From: Globisporangium splendens
Taxonomy: Eukaryota; Oomycota; Peronosporomycetes; Pythiales; Pythiaceae
DNA: 64,000 nt
Direction of reading: 5' to 3'
Assembly (NCBI GenBank): GCA_006386115.1
Contig: VFIW01000003.1
Span: 744,001-808,000, forward strand
Below are positions 23,401 to 32,009 of this stretch, in pieces. Each line of letters starts with the position of its first letter. Within the stretch, counting starts at the first letter, position 1. The notes beneath the pieces were generated by a model that was not told the DNA's origin, made no database searches, and worked only from the letters and a program-made list of their open reading frames with translations. Position numbers and translations under genes: made by a program.

Positions 23401-23908
23401 CAGCACGACGATGCCCAGCGCTCGCCTGTCTGCTTGTATGACGTCGACGGAATCACTGAGTCAGAACGATGATGAGGGTGACAATGATGGCAGGTCGTGT
23501 ACGCCAGACTTTTTTCACGATGATGTCGCGGACCGCGTGATACTGCTGAGCGTTCGAAACTCGCCATTTCGATCCAAAGCCAAGTCTGCGAGGCTGAGCG
23601 TGAAGGCGTCGCCTTCTCCAACCAGAAAGACTGGGACTTTATTGCGAAAAGTGCAAACCGACCAGCTGCAGGATCTGGCATTGCTTCAAGATCGAAGACA
23701 AGCCACAACGGTCGCTTCTCTTTCACTCTCGCTGGACGCGGCGTCTTCAAGCAAAGCAGCGTTAACAGCAGCCACCGAAGAAGCAATAGAGGACACTAGC
23801 CATCAGACGGCGGTATCTTCCTTTCCAAGCACGAAGAGGCGAAAGCAGAAGACCGCAAAGCCGTTGAAAAAGGACGTTGCTGCTGGTATCTTCGACTTTG
23901 ATGCTTAA
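20489..23908 (+). CDS. WAPL-like cohesin-release factor
   Basis: Single exon, 1139 residues, ATG at 20489 (context CAAAATGG). The central region (about residues 100-720) is all-helical and resembles the WAPL domain: a VVELARMLQREDVQRMLKL segment, then RVLINLTHHNEDAARHIY, then LLLGCLVKDSPSNAMQVLDVLPD and LSAFVALHSQIGALTPE. WAPL opens the cohesin ring and removes it from chromatin. The last 350 residues are basic and low-complexity, with repeated (A/V)SPLK-type Ser-Pro motifs that look like CDK sites or chromatin-binding elements. The protein ends in an acidic FDFDA. Assignment rests on these segments; a diverged armadillo-type protein is the alternative. Confidence 0.6.
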   Translation: MDDGISTMASPLAPAVDAGVRAQQQAAFRAARRKFALYGRQHAHVSHLAGQSGRSDNKGSDAGVLTNTLLLQENGALALHADDLQCRLDGILQQTRTSSSTSDEEEERIVVARARSVVELARMLQREDVQRMLKLSRQSARLCVTRIHDVTKLLRRRRTDGGGVDAGKERSADELLRLSVAVLLFSLTLAGSECDEWFPRDVLDLMAECLQHEFDAQVLKKKEKRSVELARDEDTKPMSDDTTQNAMPSPPEERSPLHRRKMYLKHKKQSIQRRRSMSTSGDDDDTADQDPQCQLQRGIAALLNSHDGFDRIKKTQVTITDVLVITFHNLLQMDSGHEQQQHNAHLRRKDEGLAGATFATIRARQRQLLDSNALNVLVDVLAHEVQQLQWPHDVEGPASFSFVESSVSSLKRVETILRVLDQASFLETEVQRQLSTSPGIFTILLKLVEQLSKLCWGQPRQQHDNEACDEDKTLFSQDDAAVAEVLLVSMRVLINLTHHNEDAARHIYGLHGMKTLFRSFCKLWEVNESTTRSSDSKATADYEDKLLFDAFLMFLSALTNCVELSPENRNAVTTIAVPRDEAMALGVDDFEMPSVCGLFTKFFLSKVQSYRRLLEWNDTNPDSSVFAPMENDENVQWVPEDVILGGCSSLLLGCLVKDSPSNAMQVLDVLPDRSPRLLLRALSAFVALHSQIGALTPEVGKSVLQVEQTFKSLLAQDGAKGSSTALPDSNVTPAFNLAISAKITMIDTERAGGDAASLSESTCASGSKQNDDNGEKSLCAALKRVRTPPASAFKLHSWKKVCSTVDSDDESEDLENKAEEGQEVASVTKDSPPSVQRRQKDKISINRKNGAGTSRTTTPTASPLKKASPYRGAAKGNLKRKQASPAQLKRVSPLKPSAVRGIVKEHFSSRSTQASPLKLEDASSVKFSPSISGSSASQLLDPSDGSTQRLKRARRLITGLEAALSKVDGGSSTTMPSARLSACMTSTESLSQNDDEGDNDGRSCTPDFFHDDVADRVILLSVRNSPFRSKAKSARLSVKASPSPTRKTGTLLRKVQTDQLQDLALLQDRRQATTVASLSLSLDAASSSKAALTAATEEAIEDTSHQTAVSSFPSTKRRKQKTAKPLKKDVAAGIFDFDA

Positions 23909-24104
23909 GTGAAGTGAGTTTGCTGATTTGCTTTTGGTAAGTGGTTCGTTTGGCAGTTTACGCGCACCATGTGTCAGTTTATTCAGATCGACCTCTCGCA
24001 AGGTCGCAGAAAAGAAAAGTCCAGCATCCGTAGAAAGAAGCTGGAGTCGTTTCACACTTGGGATCTTTTTGGAAACAGACCATTTTGGAGAGCTCTTTTC
24101 TCAC

Positions 24105-24125
24105 GCTCATTCTGAACCATTCGCT
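24105..24125 (+). promoter_or_regulatory. Oomycete-type core promoter of DGAT2 copy 1
   Basis: GCTCATTCTGAACCATTCGC, initiator plus flanking element, about 40-60 bp before the ATG at 24165. It places transcription start after the more upstream in-frame codons and so decides the start. Confidence 0.65.
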
Positions 24126-24164
24126 CTCACTTTCGGATTCGGAGCCTCCCACGCTCAGACCGCG

Positions 24165-25352
24165 ATGTGCCAACTGCAGACACAGCAGAAAGCGAAGCAT
24201 GCAGCCGAATGGCCTCCGAGCGCCGACGATCAGCAGGAGCTGCAGACGCTCAAGGGGAAGATCTGCCGCCGCTCGGTTCTCGGGTCACTGTACTTTTTCT
24301 GGGTGTGTGGGATCACGGGGATCGCCGTCATGGCGGCGTACTCGCTGTATGCGATCACGCGTGCGGCGCTGACCTTGAATGTCATCCCCGTACCGATGAG
24401 CATCGTGATCTTCGTGACTTGTGTGGTGCTCTACGAGACGTACCACTACATCACCCCCGGTCCGAAACAATGGCACGCCGTCCGTCGCTTTCTGCACTAC
24501 ATGTTCAAAAAGTACCCGTACTTTCGCCGCAATGTATGCATTTTCGAAGAAGACGAGGAGCTATGCAATGGCGGCAGCAATGACGATAAGCCACGAGAGC
24601 CATGCGCGGTGAAACGAGACGACAAGGCGCTCTTTGCGTTCCACCCGCACGGGATCCTCTCCTGCGGCTTCGGCATGAACGGCATTCATCACACCAAGTT
24701 CGCCGACTCGAACACGCGGTGGCTCGTGGCCGAGAACCTCTTTTGGTTCCCGCTCATGCGCGATTTGCTGCACTGGATGGACTCGAGCAGCGTCAAGAAG
24801 GAAAGTTTCGTGGAGCTCATGACCAAGGGCCAGAACATTGGCTTTCTTCCCGGTGGCTTTGAAGACGCGACACTGTACAAGCGTGGAAAGCACCGCGTGT
24901 ACATCAAGAACCGCTTCGGCTTTATCAAGTTGGCGCTCCAGTTTGGTTACAAGGTGCGTGCTACTCATTGGTTTCTCTTTGAGCTACCTGCAAGATCTGA
25001 AGGCTTTGTTGAATGTACTGTGGCGTTTTAGGTCTACCCTGCGTACACGTTTGGTGAAGAGCACACGTTCGATGCGCTGCCGTATTTCCTGCAGTGGCGC
25101 CTCAAGCTCAACGAATTCAGGCTGCCGGCAGCAGTGTTCATGGGCAGCCCGTGGTGCTTTTTCATGCCGCGCAGCCAAGTGGATCTGGTCACGGTCGTCG
25201 GGAAGCCGCTGGAACTGCCGCACATTTCGCATCCGACGCGTGAGGAGGTCGCTACCCACCATGCGCGCTACGTCGAGGCGCTGCAGCGGCTCTTCGAGAC
25301 CTACAAGAAGCAATACGCCGTCGACCCGAACGCTGTTCTCGAGATCTATTGA
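24165..25352 (+). CDS. DGAT2: Diacylglycerol acyltransferase type 2, copy 1
   Basis: Two exons, 24165-24953 and 25032-25352, 369 residues. DGAT2 enzymes join fatty acyl-CoA to diacylglycerol to make triacylglycerol at the ER and lipid droplets. Diagnostic features: paired hydrophobic segments near residues 40-90, YPYFRRN, the catalytic HPHG at residues 160-163 (FHPHGILSCG), then GGFEDATLYKRGKHRVYIK and GFIKLALQFGYK. After the intron come VYPAYTFGEEHTF and FFMPRSQVDLVTVVGKPLELP. The family's C-terminal ER-type ending LEIY is present. Length is normal. The second exon has the same codon count (107) as in DGAT2 copy 3, so the intron position is shared. Confidence 0.93.
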
Positions 25353-26105
25353 CAGTGGTCGCTTGATGACCACCGTAGGCACTGCTTCTTTTTAATCAAT
25401 CCATTCGGAGTTCAGGCTGTCAATCTCCTCGTCTCAGTCCGGGTTGTTATAAAGTTGCTCCTATTGCCTTCGTTGTTAAGGAAGCCGACGTTATGCGTGA
25501 GACTCAATGAGGAAAAGCATAGACTTGGTCGACAGTATCGGCATGCAATCCACCGTTGAAGGGAGGAGTGACCCATTCGGTTCGAACACCAGTGAGGAGT
25601 TTGCAGAGATGTGCGCTGCACTCATGAGCACTCATTTGTGGATCTCGCTCACGTTGATCGCCTGGACCAGGAATGCGCCACACGCAAAGTTCATGGTACC
25701 GTGGGTCTCACGATTGTCTGGGAAACCGTCGATGGGGTTGCCACTGAGCATCAGCAATGAGTAGGAGTGGCTGACAAAAAGACCGACTGCGTGATGCCGG
25801 TGATGACGCTGGTGGTCAAGGAGAGGACCGAGATCTGAGCGCTTATCGTGGTCTCTGTCACTTTGTCAAGCTTTGACGCTTCTATCATGAAAGTGTCCAT
25901 CTGGAGAGACCATTTCGTGCTCGCATCGTCTGGTGGTGATTGCAGATCCGTTGAGACGATCCCGATATCGACTGTCGAGTTCAAACGACAAGAGCGCTAT
26001 CTCATTAATGAATCAACAGCAGGAATTGATTGATCTAGCCCCCGACATATTCTCAATATTGATCGTCCTAAGGACTTGAAACTACAACGTTTGACTGTCT
26101 AAAGA
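25353..26105. other. Intergenic region with possible decayed coding sequence
   Basis: On the minus strand, two adjacent frames look more protein-like than their surroundings: one at 25751-25984 (Thr/Ser-rich, containing KWSLQMDTFMIEASKLDK) and another at about 25630-25760 in a different frame (containing GNPIDGFPDNRETHGTMNF). They could be pieces of one frameshifted gene. No family is recognised, so this is noted and not called as a pseudogene. Confidence 0.25.
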
Positions 26106-27422
26106 TTACTTTGTCAGTAGCGACTGCAGTGACTGGATGCTCCGGCTGCGGTGTACGCTTTTCCAGATCTTCACGAGTCCCCACTGGTCACCTCGCGCGA
26201 GTCCGAGGTTCTGAGCCTGCTCCAATGCGCGCTGAAAGCCCGAGTGGGGGATTGTCTGGCTCAACAGCCGCTCTGCGATCTTTGGGTCGCCATTCGCTTC
26301 GACCATCGCCAAGAGCAGAAGCACCTTGCGACTTGACTTGGCTCTACTCTCCTTGCTCGCTGATGAGGTATCCACGTCCACCCCACTTTCTCCCTCTTCG
26401 CCAATCTTTTCAGGCACGGGTGTCTGCTGTTGCTGCGCTGTAGGTGGCTGTCGCACCAAAGTACTTGGTGTCATAAGTACTGCTTGAGCGGCAGAAAGCA
26501 AGTGCATTTTCTCGATACCTGGCGCAAAGATTTGAAGTCGCAGCAACTTCCGTCTTGCTTCGATCTCGCTTTGCTCTCGTTTCGCCTTGGCGCGCGAGGC
26601 GAGCGTGCTTGCACCAGCCTTGTGGAGTTGTCTCGAGAGTCTACTGCCTCCGCTCCCGTCTCCGCCTTCGTTAGTGTTTGGAGTTTTCCTTCACCCAGAT
26701 CGTTTGCGGCTCGCTGGCCGAGCACCTGCTGCCACGAGCTTCTCGAGTGCGAGTTGCACTGCATTGTTCACGACGCTCCTCGCAAGCGTGGCCAGTACCT
26801 GGTGCTCCACGTCGAGCTGTTTTTGCGTCTTTGGCTTGACAGGCAGCTCGTGCACCTTGTAATATTGCGATGGCTTGTTGCACCTGCTCTTCCAGTCTCG
26901 GACACACCATAGCGATGCGGCCAGGACCTGCTCTTTAAACGCCTGCACCTGCTTCTCAAACTCTATCGCGCGTTGTGTGTTGGCATGGATCGCTAACAAC
27001 TTCGCGCGCACCATCGTGAACGACAGCGTGCGCTCTTTGACGCGGTACCGCACAAATCCCTCGACACTCGCGCCTTCTTTCTCGAGCGAGACGCACGCCA
27101 GCGCCGTGTGCAGTTGGCGCAGCAACGGACGCTTCTCAAGGGAGCCCGTCGACGTCTCGAGCGCCACGAGTACATCGGATTTCGAGAATACCATGTCGCG
27201 GTGGTAATAGTGCTGGATCGGCGTCACGTTGTTGTCCAAGTCGCACGTGACGTTTCCAGGATTGGCAGCTTCTTTGTCGGCCACCAGATCCCGTCGCCGT
27301 CGCGCGAGCCGTCGGAACACGTCGTCGACGAGACTGAGGTCGAGCGCCAGCGCGTCCTCTGTGCTGCGCCACTCCACGGAGGCATCATTGCCACGCTCTG
27401 CATGAGAGCGATGCGCGACCAT
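26106..27422 (-). CDS. Uncharacterised helical protein with 51-nt intron
   Basis: Two exons, 27422-26695 and 26643-26106, 421 residues. The intron is only 51 nt (GTGAAG to GGCAG) and contains CACTAACG, an excellent branch-point match. The frame continues across it as KRSGRLSRQLHKAGAS. The protein is basic and Arg/Lys-rich, with a long predicted helix (IEFEKQVQAFKEQVLAAS) in the first exon and a Gln-rich linker plus a C-terminal helix (LLLLAMVEANGDPKIAERL) in the second. The frame is also open to an ATG at 27557, but TATAAAG and an initiator-like CTCATTGG lie in that interval, so the downstream ATG is preferred. No family recognised. Confidence 0.6.
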
Positions 27423-27648
27423 CAGGCTCAATGGCAACAAGGATTCAAGCGCATAGGGAGGAGGCACTTTTCGGTATCGTTTATGTACATAATTGCTAAC
27501 CGCTATGGACCTTTGTCCAATGAGAGGCCGATTCTTTATAAAATGAGAGAAAGACATTCATTCCTTGCGCGATCTTGAAGCGACGTTGGTGTACACATAA
27601 AGGACTCTTCGCTGCTTTGGAGTGATTCGATAGAAGAGGAGCGTGAAG

Positions 27649-29937
27649 ATGGAGGTGGTGCTGCTGGACACGACGCAGAACGAGGGCGAGGACAACAGAC
27701 TCTACCACTACGTGCACGCCACAGGCACCACTCACGCTGCAGCCGCAAAGACATCGTCTGCGTGGCTGGAGTTGCGCGGTGTGCTCGCTGCGGCTGTCGG
27801 AGCCACGACCTCGGTTTGTGGTGAGCCGCTGCAATGCGCGTACTTCCAGTGTGGTGCTAGTTTTGATGGGCATGCAGTGCGTGAGGGTGGACGAGTAGCT
27901 GGCGTGATCAACCTCTACGAAGTGCTCTTTGTGCTGATCTTTTCGACGTGCGAAGTGCCTGGACCGGTTGCCCAGGTATTGTGGACCCACTTAGGACGGG
28001 TGCTTGCGTCCACTTTGATCAATCTGATGTCTACTTAGTAGTGCTGGATGTTGTTGTTGTGTGCTGCAGTACTATACCAATCCAGTTGTGACCTGGTCCT
28101 GAGCCTGTTTGGCTACCCAGATGCCAAGTTAGCGGGCTGGAAACGCGGTTCAACTAATGACGACAGTGAGCTGCAAGAGCGATTGGACGTGTTTTTCACG
28201 AGTGTGTGCGAGACCATTGACCAAGGTTTGTTAGCATGCTATCCTTTGTGCTGTCTGTTCGGTATCATCGTGCACTGTATTGTGGAGCCGCAGCTGACGT
28301 CGTGCATCGCTTGACCTCATTCGTGTAGATCGTGAGTCCCAAGTGCACCTTCACTTTGCTTTTGGCGGTCGTGTGCCTGTCATCAATTACCCTCTCAAAG
28401 TGCTGGTACGGCGCTCGCTGCGCACGGCTGGATTGTTAGATGAGAGGTGCATGCATTTATCCCGCGTTGCTCTGTAGGCGCCGGTCGCAGCCCTCGAACC
28501 TCTTCTTTTGGATGACGCCACTCTCCGCAAGGTTTGCTCGAGCTTCTTTGCGTTGATGGGTGCGCTTATATTTTCGTGGTAACCCCTAGTGCGCATTGGG
28601 CCAAATGCCTTTTACAGATCTGTGTCTCAGGGCAATGCGTTTCTTTCCGGTAACGGTGGGAAAACCTATAAAATCTGCATGCCACGCCATATTACTCGGA
28701 CTTTTGTGGCTTGGCGTTACTTTCTGCAGTGACTCGGTCGTGCTGACGACGATGCGTCCAGATTTCTTGCGGTTGGTACATCAGTGGCTTCTAAACGGCC
28801 ACAGATTCAGCTCTCATGCGAGTTACCTCAGCAAGAATGGTACGTTCTTGGCTCATGAGTGTAACGATTTCTTGTCTACGTTGAATGTCTCTCACTCCCA
28901 CATATTGCATTGTGGTGCAGCACTCGAAGGGTACAACGTCACCATGTTTGAGCTCCGCGACTTCAAATTTGCGAGACACGGGTTTTACCCGAACCGGCAT
29001 ACGCTCTTCATGCTCGAGCGAGGCGATGTAAGCAGCATCTGTTAGTCCTGGCGAAATCGTCCTCGCTCTGACGGGCCGCACGCACATGCTTCATCTCATG
29101 CTGTAGCTTCAAATTGTATGCTTGCTGGAAAAGAATCTCGACCGCGATGAAACCCTCGAAAAGCCGACGAGCATCCATGAATTGCTTCCCCGTGTGGATG
29201 GCGATGTGCTGCGGCAACTTTCTCAGCTCGCAGCGACCGACATGAGCGATTACCACGCGCTAATTCGAGAAAACCGACTCCAGCTCGCAGACTCGATTTT
29301 GCAAGCAGCAAGACCGCAGGGTGCACGACCACGATTTCTATGGTATCTGGTCGTCCAAGACCTCTTGCGTGACGCCAATATCGTCGACGGGAAGTTTCAC
29401 GAAAGCTTCTTGAGACAGGAGAAGGACCCCTTGAGCTCTGACAAGCATGCGCAACAACTCTTTTCGCTCTTCGTGGACCGCATCGCGTTGTTTCAGCAAA
29501 CCTCAAAGGACGAAACTCGTGATCGCGCAGCGTGTTCACATGGTGAGCCGAGGAACCCCGACACACCGACGTGGATCACACCGGTGCCTCTCGATTGCGG
29601 CGATCCGAACACGCTATTTCTGCACGAGAAAAGCTGCAAATCGGGTGCTGACATCTCGTCCGAAGACACGCACATCTTTCCTCCCTTCAGGGAGGCAATG
29701 TACCTTTCTGCTGATGACGATGCGAGTGCACGATTCAGGAGTCGTATGATCCACCAAGACGCCGAATCGTACGTGGCCGATGGCCAGCGAGTTTGGATCG
29801 CCGCCAATTACTATGAGACGTTCAACGTGTTTGCCATTTTCGATGAGGATTTTGTCTCTTTCGAGGTGATTGAGCAGGAAATGGATCGCATGTGCACATT
29901 TGGTGGACATACAATCACACCTCAAAGTGGTTCATGA
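27649..29937 (+). CDS. Uncharacterised multi-exon protein, longin-like N-terminus
   Basis: Proposed exons 27649-27975, 28042-28225, 28329-28405, 28478-28531, 28590-29027 and 29107-29937; all junctions keep frame, giving 636 residues. The first 110 residues (CGEPLQCAYFQCGASFDGHAV, then INLYEVLFVLIFS) recall the first longin domain of GTPase-regulator subunits such as NPRL3, but the rest does not clearly match that family. The exon 5/6 junction (LFMLERGD then LQIVCLLEKNLDRDETLEKP) is convincing. The first intron (66 nt) and the 5' part of exon 5 are less certain; 28650-28730 could be a further intron. The C-terminal 270 residues are soluble, ending in a predicted beta-rich segment (VWIAANYYETFNVFAIFDED). 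Function unknown. Confidence 0.5.
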
Positions 29938-30013
29938 GTTGGTGACATATACAAGAAATAAATAAGTATACCTACCTACCTGCTACCGCTGCTGGTTGCT
30001 TGTCTCGACAAGA

Positions 30014-31707
30014 CTACCCAGACACCCCAAAGCCTTCTTCTCGTGGTCTTCGCAGGGAGATCTGTCCATGGTTGAGCGCTGGGATCTCGAAGTTGTTCCA
30101 AAAGAATAGCGTGAGCAACCCCAGCAGCATTGCCATGGCCGCAAACACGACGTAGGAAAACCCGAACGGAAACGCGAAGAAATACAAATGGAAGATCGCG
30201 AAGAGACCGAAAAACAACGGCGGAAAATACGCTTGCGAGAGCCGCGAGCGCACACTGATGACGGAGAACGACTCACCCATCCACATCATCGACAGCACGG
30301 CAAACGCGAGCAACTGGTCTTTGTAAAGCTCAAAGAGGAAGAACAGCATCCCGACCTGGATACACACAGTGGCATTCATGCACTCAAGAGTAAGTTCACG
30401 CCCGTTTATAGAACCAAGATTACAGAATCCGCTGCCACTGACCAGAATCGGAACAAACATGAGCGACTGCGCAAAGTACGCGAGCACAAGGTTCGCGACT
30501 GGCAGCTGCAACTGGGATCGATTCTGAAACAGCTCTACAGAACAACAGATTGGATATTGAGCAAATGCTGAGAATGAAATTTGGAGACATTTGACATACC
30601 GGTGAACGTGAGCATGCGTTTCTGCGTCTCCGTGAGCACAAACGCCACAAGCGCCGTGAGGATGAAGAAGAGAAACACGATCGTGTGCAGCACTTTGAAC
30701 TTGAGCGCGACGAACAACAGCCACTACAAATAAACACGCAAGCATGCATAGCATCCACAATTAGATGCCATCACCACCAGAGGTCATGTCAACAATTCAA
30801 CCGAAAACCTTACGCTCTTGGCGGCGTCGTCGGGATTAAACACGCCGTAGTTCATGTCGGCGATAACCTTGAACGACTCGCGGTAGAAAAAGCCCCTGGC
30901 GCCGTACTGTTTCGCCAACTGGTTCATCAAAATGGTGTCGTACCCGAGCACGTGCTCCAGAAACCATTTCCAGAGCGGGTTGTTCCCTCCGACCCACTTG
31001 AGGTCAAAACACGCGCTCGAGCTCGGGACGTACAGCGTCTCGAAAGGAACGTCCTTTAGCGAGAACGACAGCGCACTCGCGCGGTCACGCTTTGCATCGT
31101 TGTGCAGCTCCAGCAGCGAGAGCAATCCGCGGTGTGCGGCGTACACGAACGACGTCTGTGGGTCCTTGTAGTGCACGTCGGGCAGCCCTGCGCCGTTCTT
31201 GCTCTCCACAGCGATCCACTCGGCCTGCTCTGGCACAATCTATCACACACATATGCGCCAGTAAGCGGGACAGACGTATCTCTTTGTTATATTGGCACTA
31301 AGATGAATACCTGGATGCGGAGCAGCAAGTGTGCGGGCGACTTTGAGGACGACGCAGACGACTGCGCGCCGTCGCTCCCATTGTTGTCACGGGTCGGAAT
31401 GGGAGAAGAAGACGCGGACGACGGGGGAAAATACTGCGAGAGGCAGTCACCGTGGCCGAACGCGTCGCTCGCGAAGCTCACGTGCAGCAGACACGCGAGC
31501 ACGACGAGATGCGATGCCAGCACGAACAGCAGCACTTCCAGCCGCAGCCGCGTCTGGCATAGAGAAATAGAAATAGAGAGAGTGAGGCTACAGGCATAAA
31601 ACAGATGCATGCGCGATAGACGTGCTTACCTTTCGCGTGCAGACGCGCTGCAGCCACTGCAGCAATTGCATGTGCATGCGCAGATACACTTCCTCCATGT
31701 CCTCCAT
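30014..31707 (-). CDS. Membralin (TMEM259) homologue
   Basis: Six exons: 31707-31630, 31553-31311, 31239-30814, 30723-30600, 30534-30443 and 30355-30014; 434 residues. Membralin is a multi-pass ER membrane protein that in animals works in ER-associated degradation. Visible here: TM1 in exon 2 (VLLFVLASHLVVLACLLHV), a large luminal region with the family signature FLEHVLGYDTILMNQLAK, then transmembrane segments in exons 4-6. The family pattern ILVGMLFFLFELYKDQ across the exon 5/6 junction matches the animal pattern with GM and an acidic/aromatic run. The C-terminal FFWNNFEIPAL corresponds to the conserved H/N-x-E-x-P-A element. The last intron (30356-30442) is 87 nt and stop-free. Divergent from the gp78-like ligase. 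Confidence 0.85.
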
Positions 31708-32009
31708 CCTCGCCCCCTCTCTTTCGTCATGTGCTGTGATTCAAAAAGAGCGAACAGAAAACAAGTGCTTTTCTACACGCAACATGCCTACAACATTGAC
31801 ACCGATTATCAAGTAAGAGAATCTATTATCACTTTAAGGGGGTGGCGACAGTTTTGGGGAGCCGCCATACCAGAACAAGGTATCCTGTTCCTCCTTTTAA
31901 TCAAAACACAGTATAAAAAACTGTTTACACCCCCTTTTGTCTCTCTATGTGTGCCACACTTTGAAGAGAAGGAGTTCAGCGACACTCTCCGCACTAAATA
32001 ACAGGAAAA
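31708..32009. promoter_or_regulatory. Bidirectional promoter of the membralin / gp78-like pair
   Basis: 302 bp between the divergent start codons. Both products belong to ER-associated degradation, so co-regulation is plausible. No unfolded-protein-response element was recognised by eye. Confidence 0.5.
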
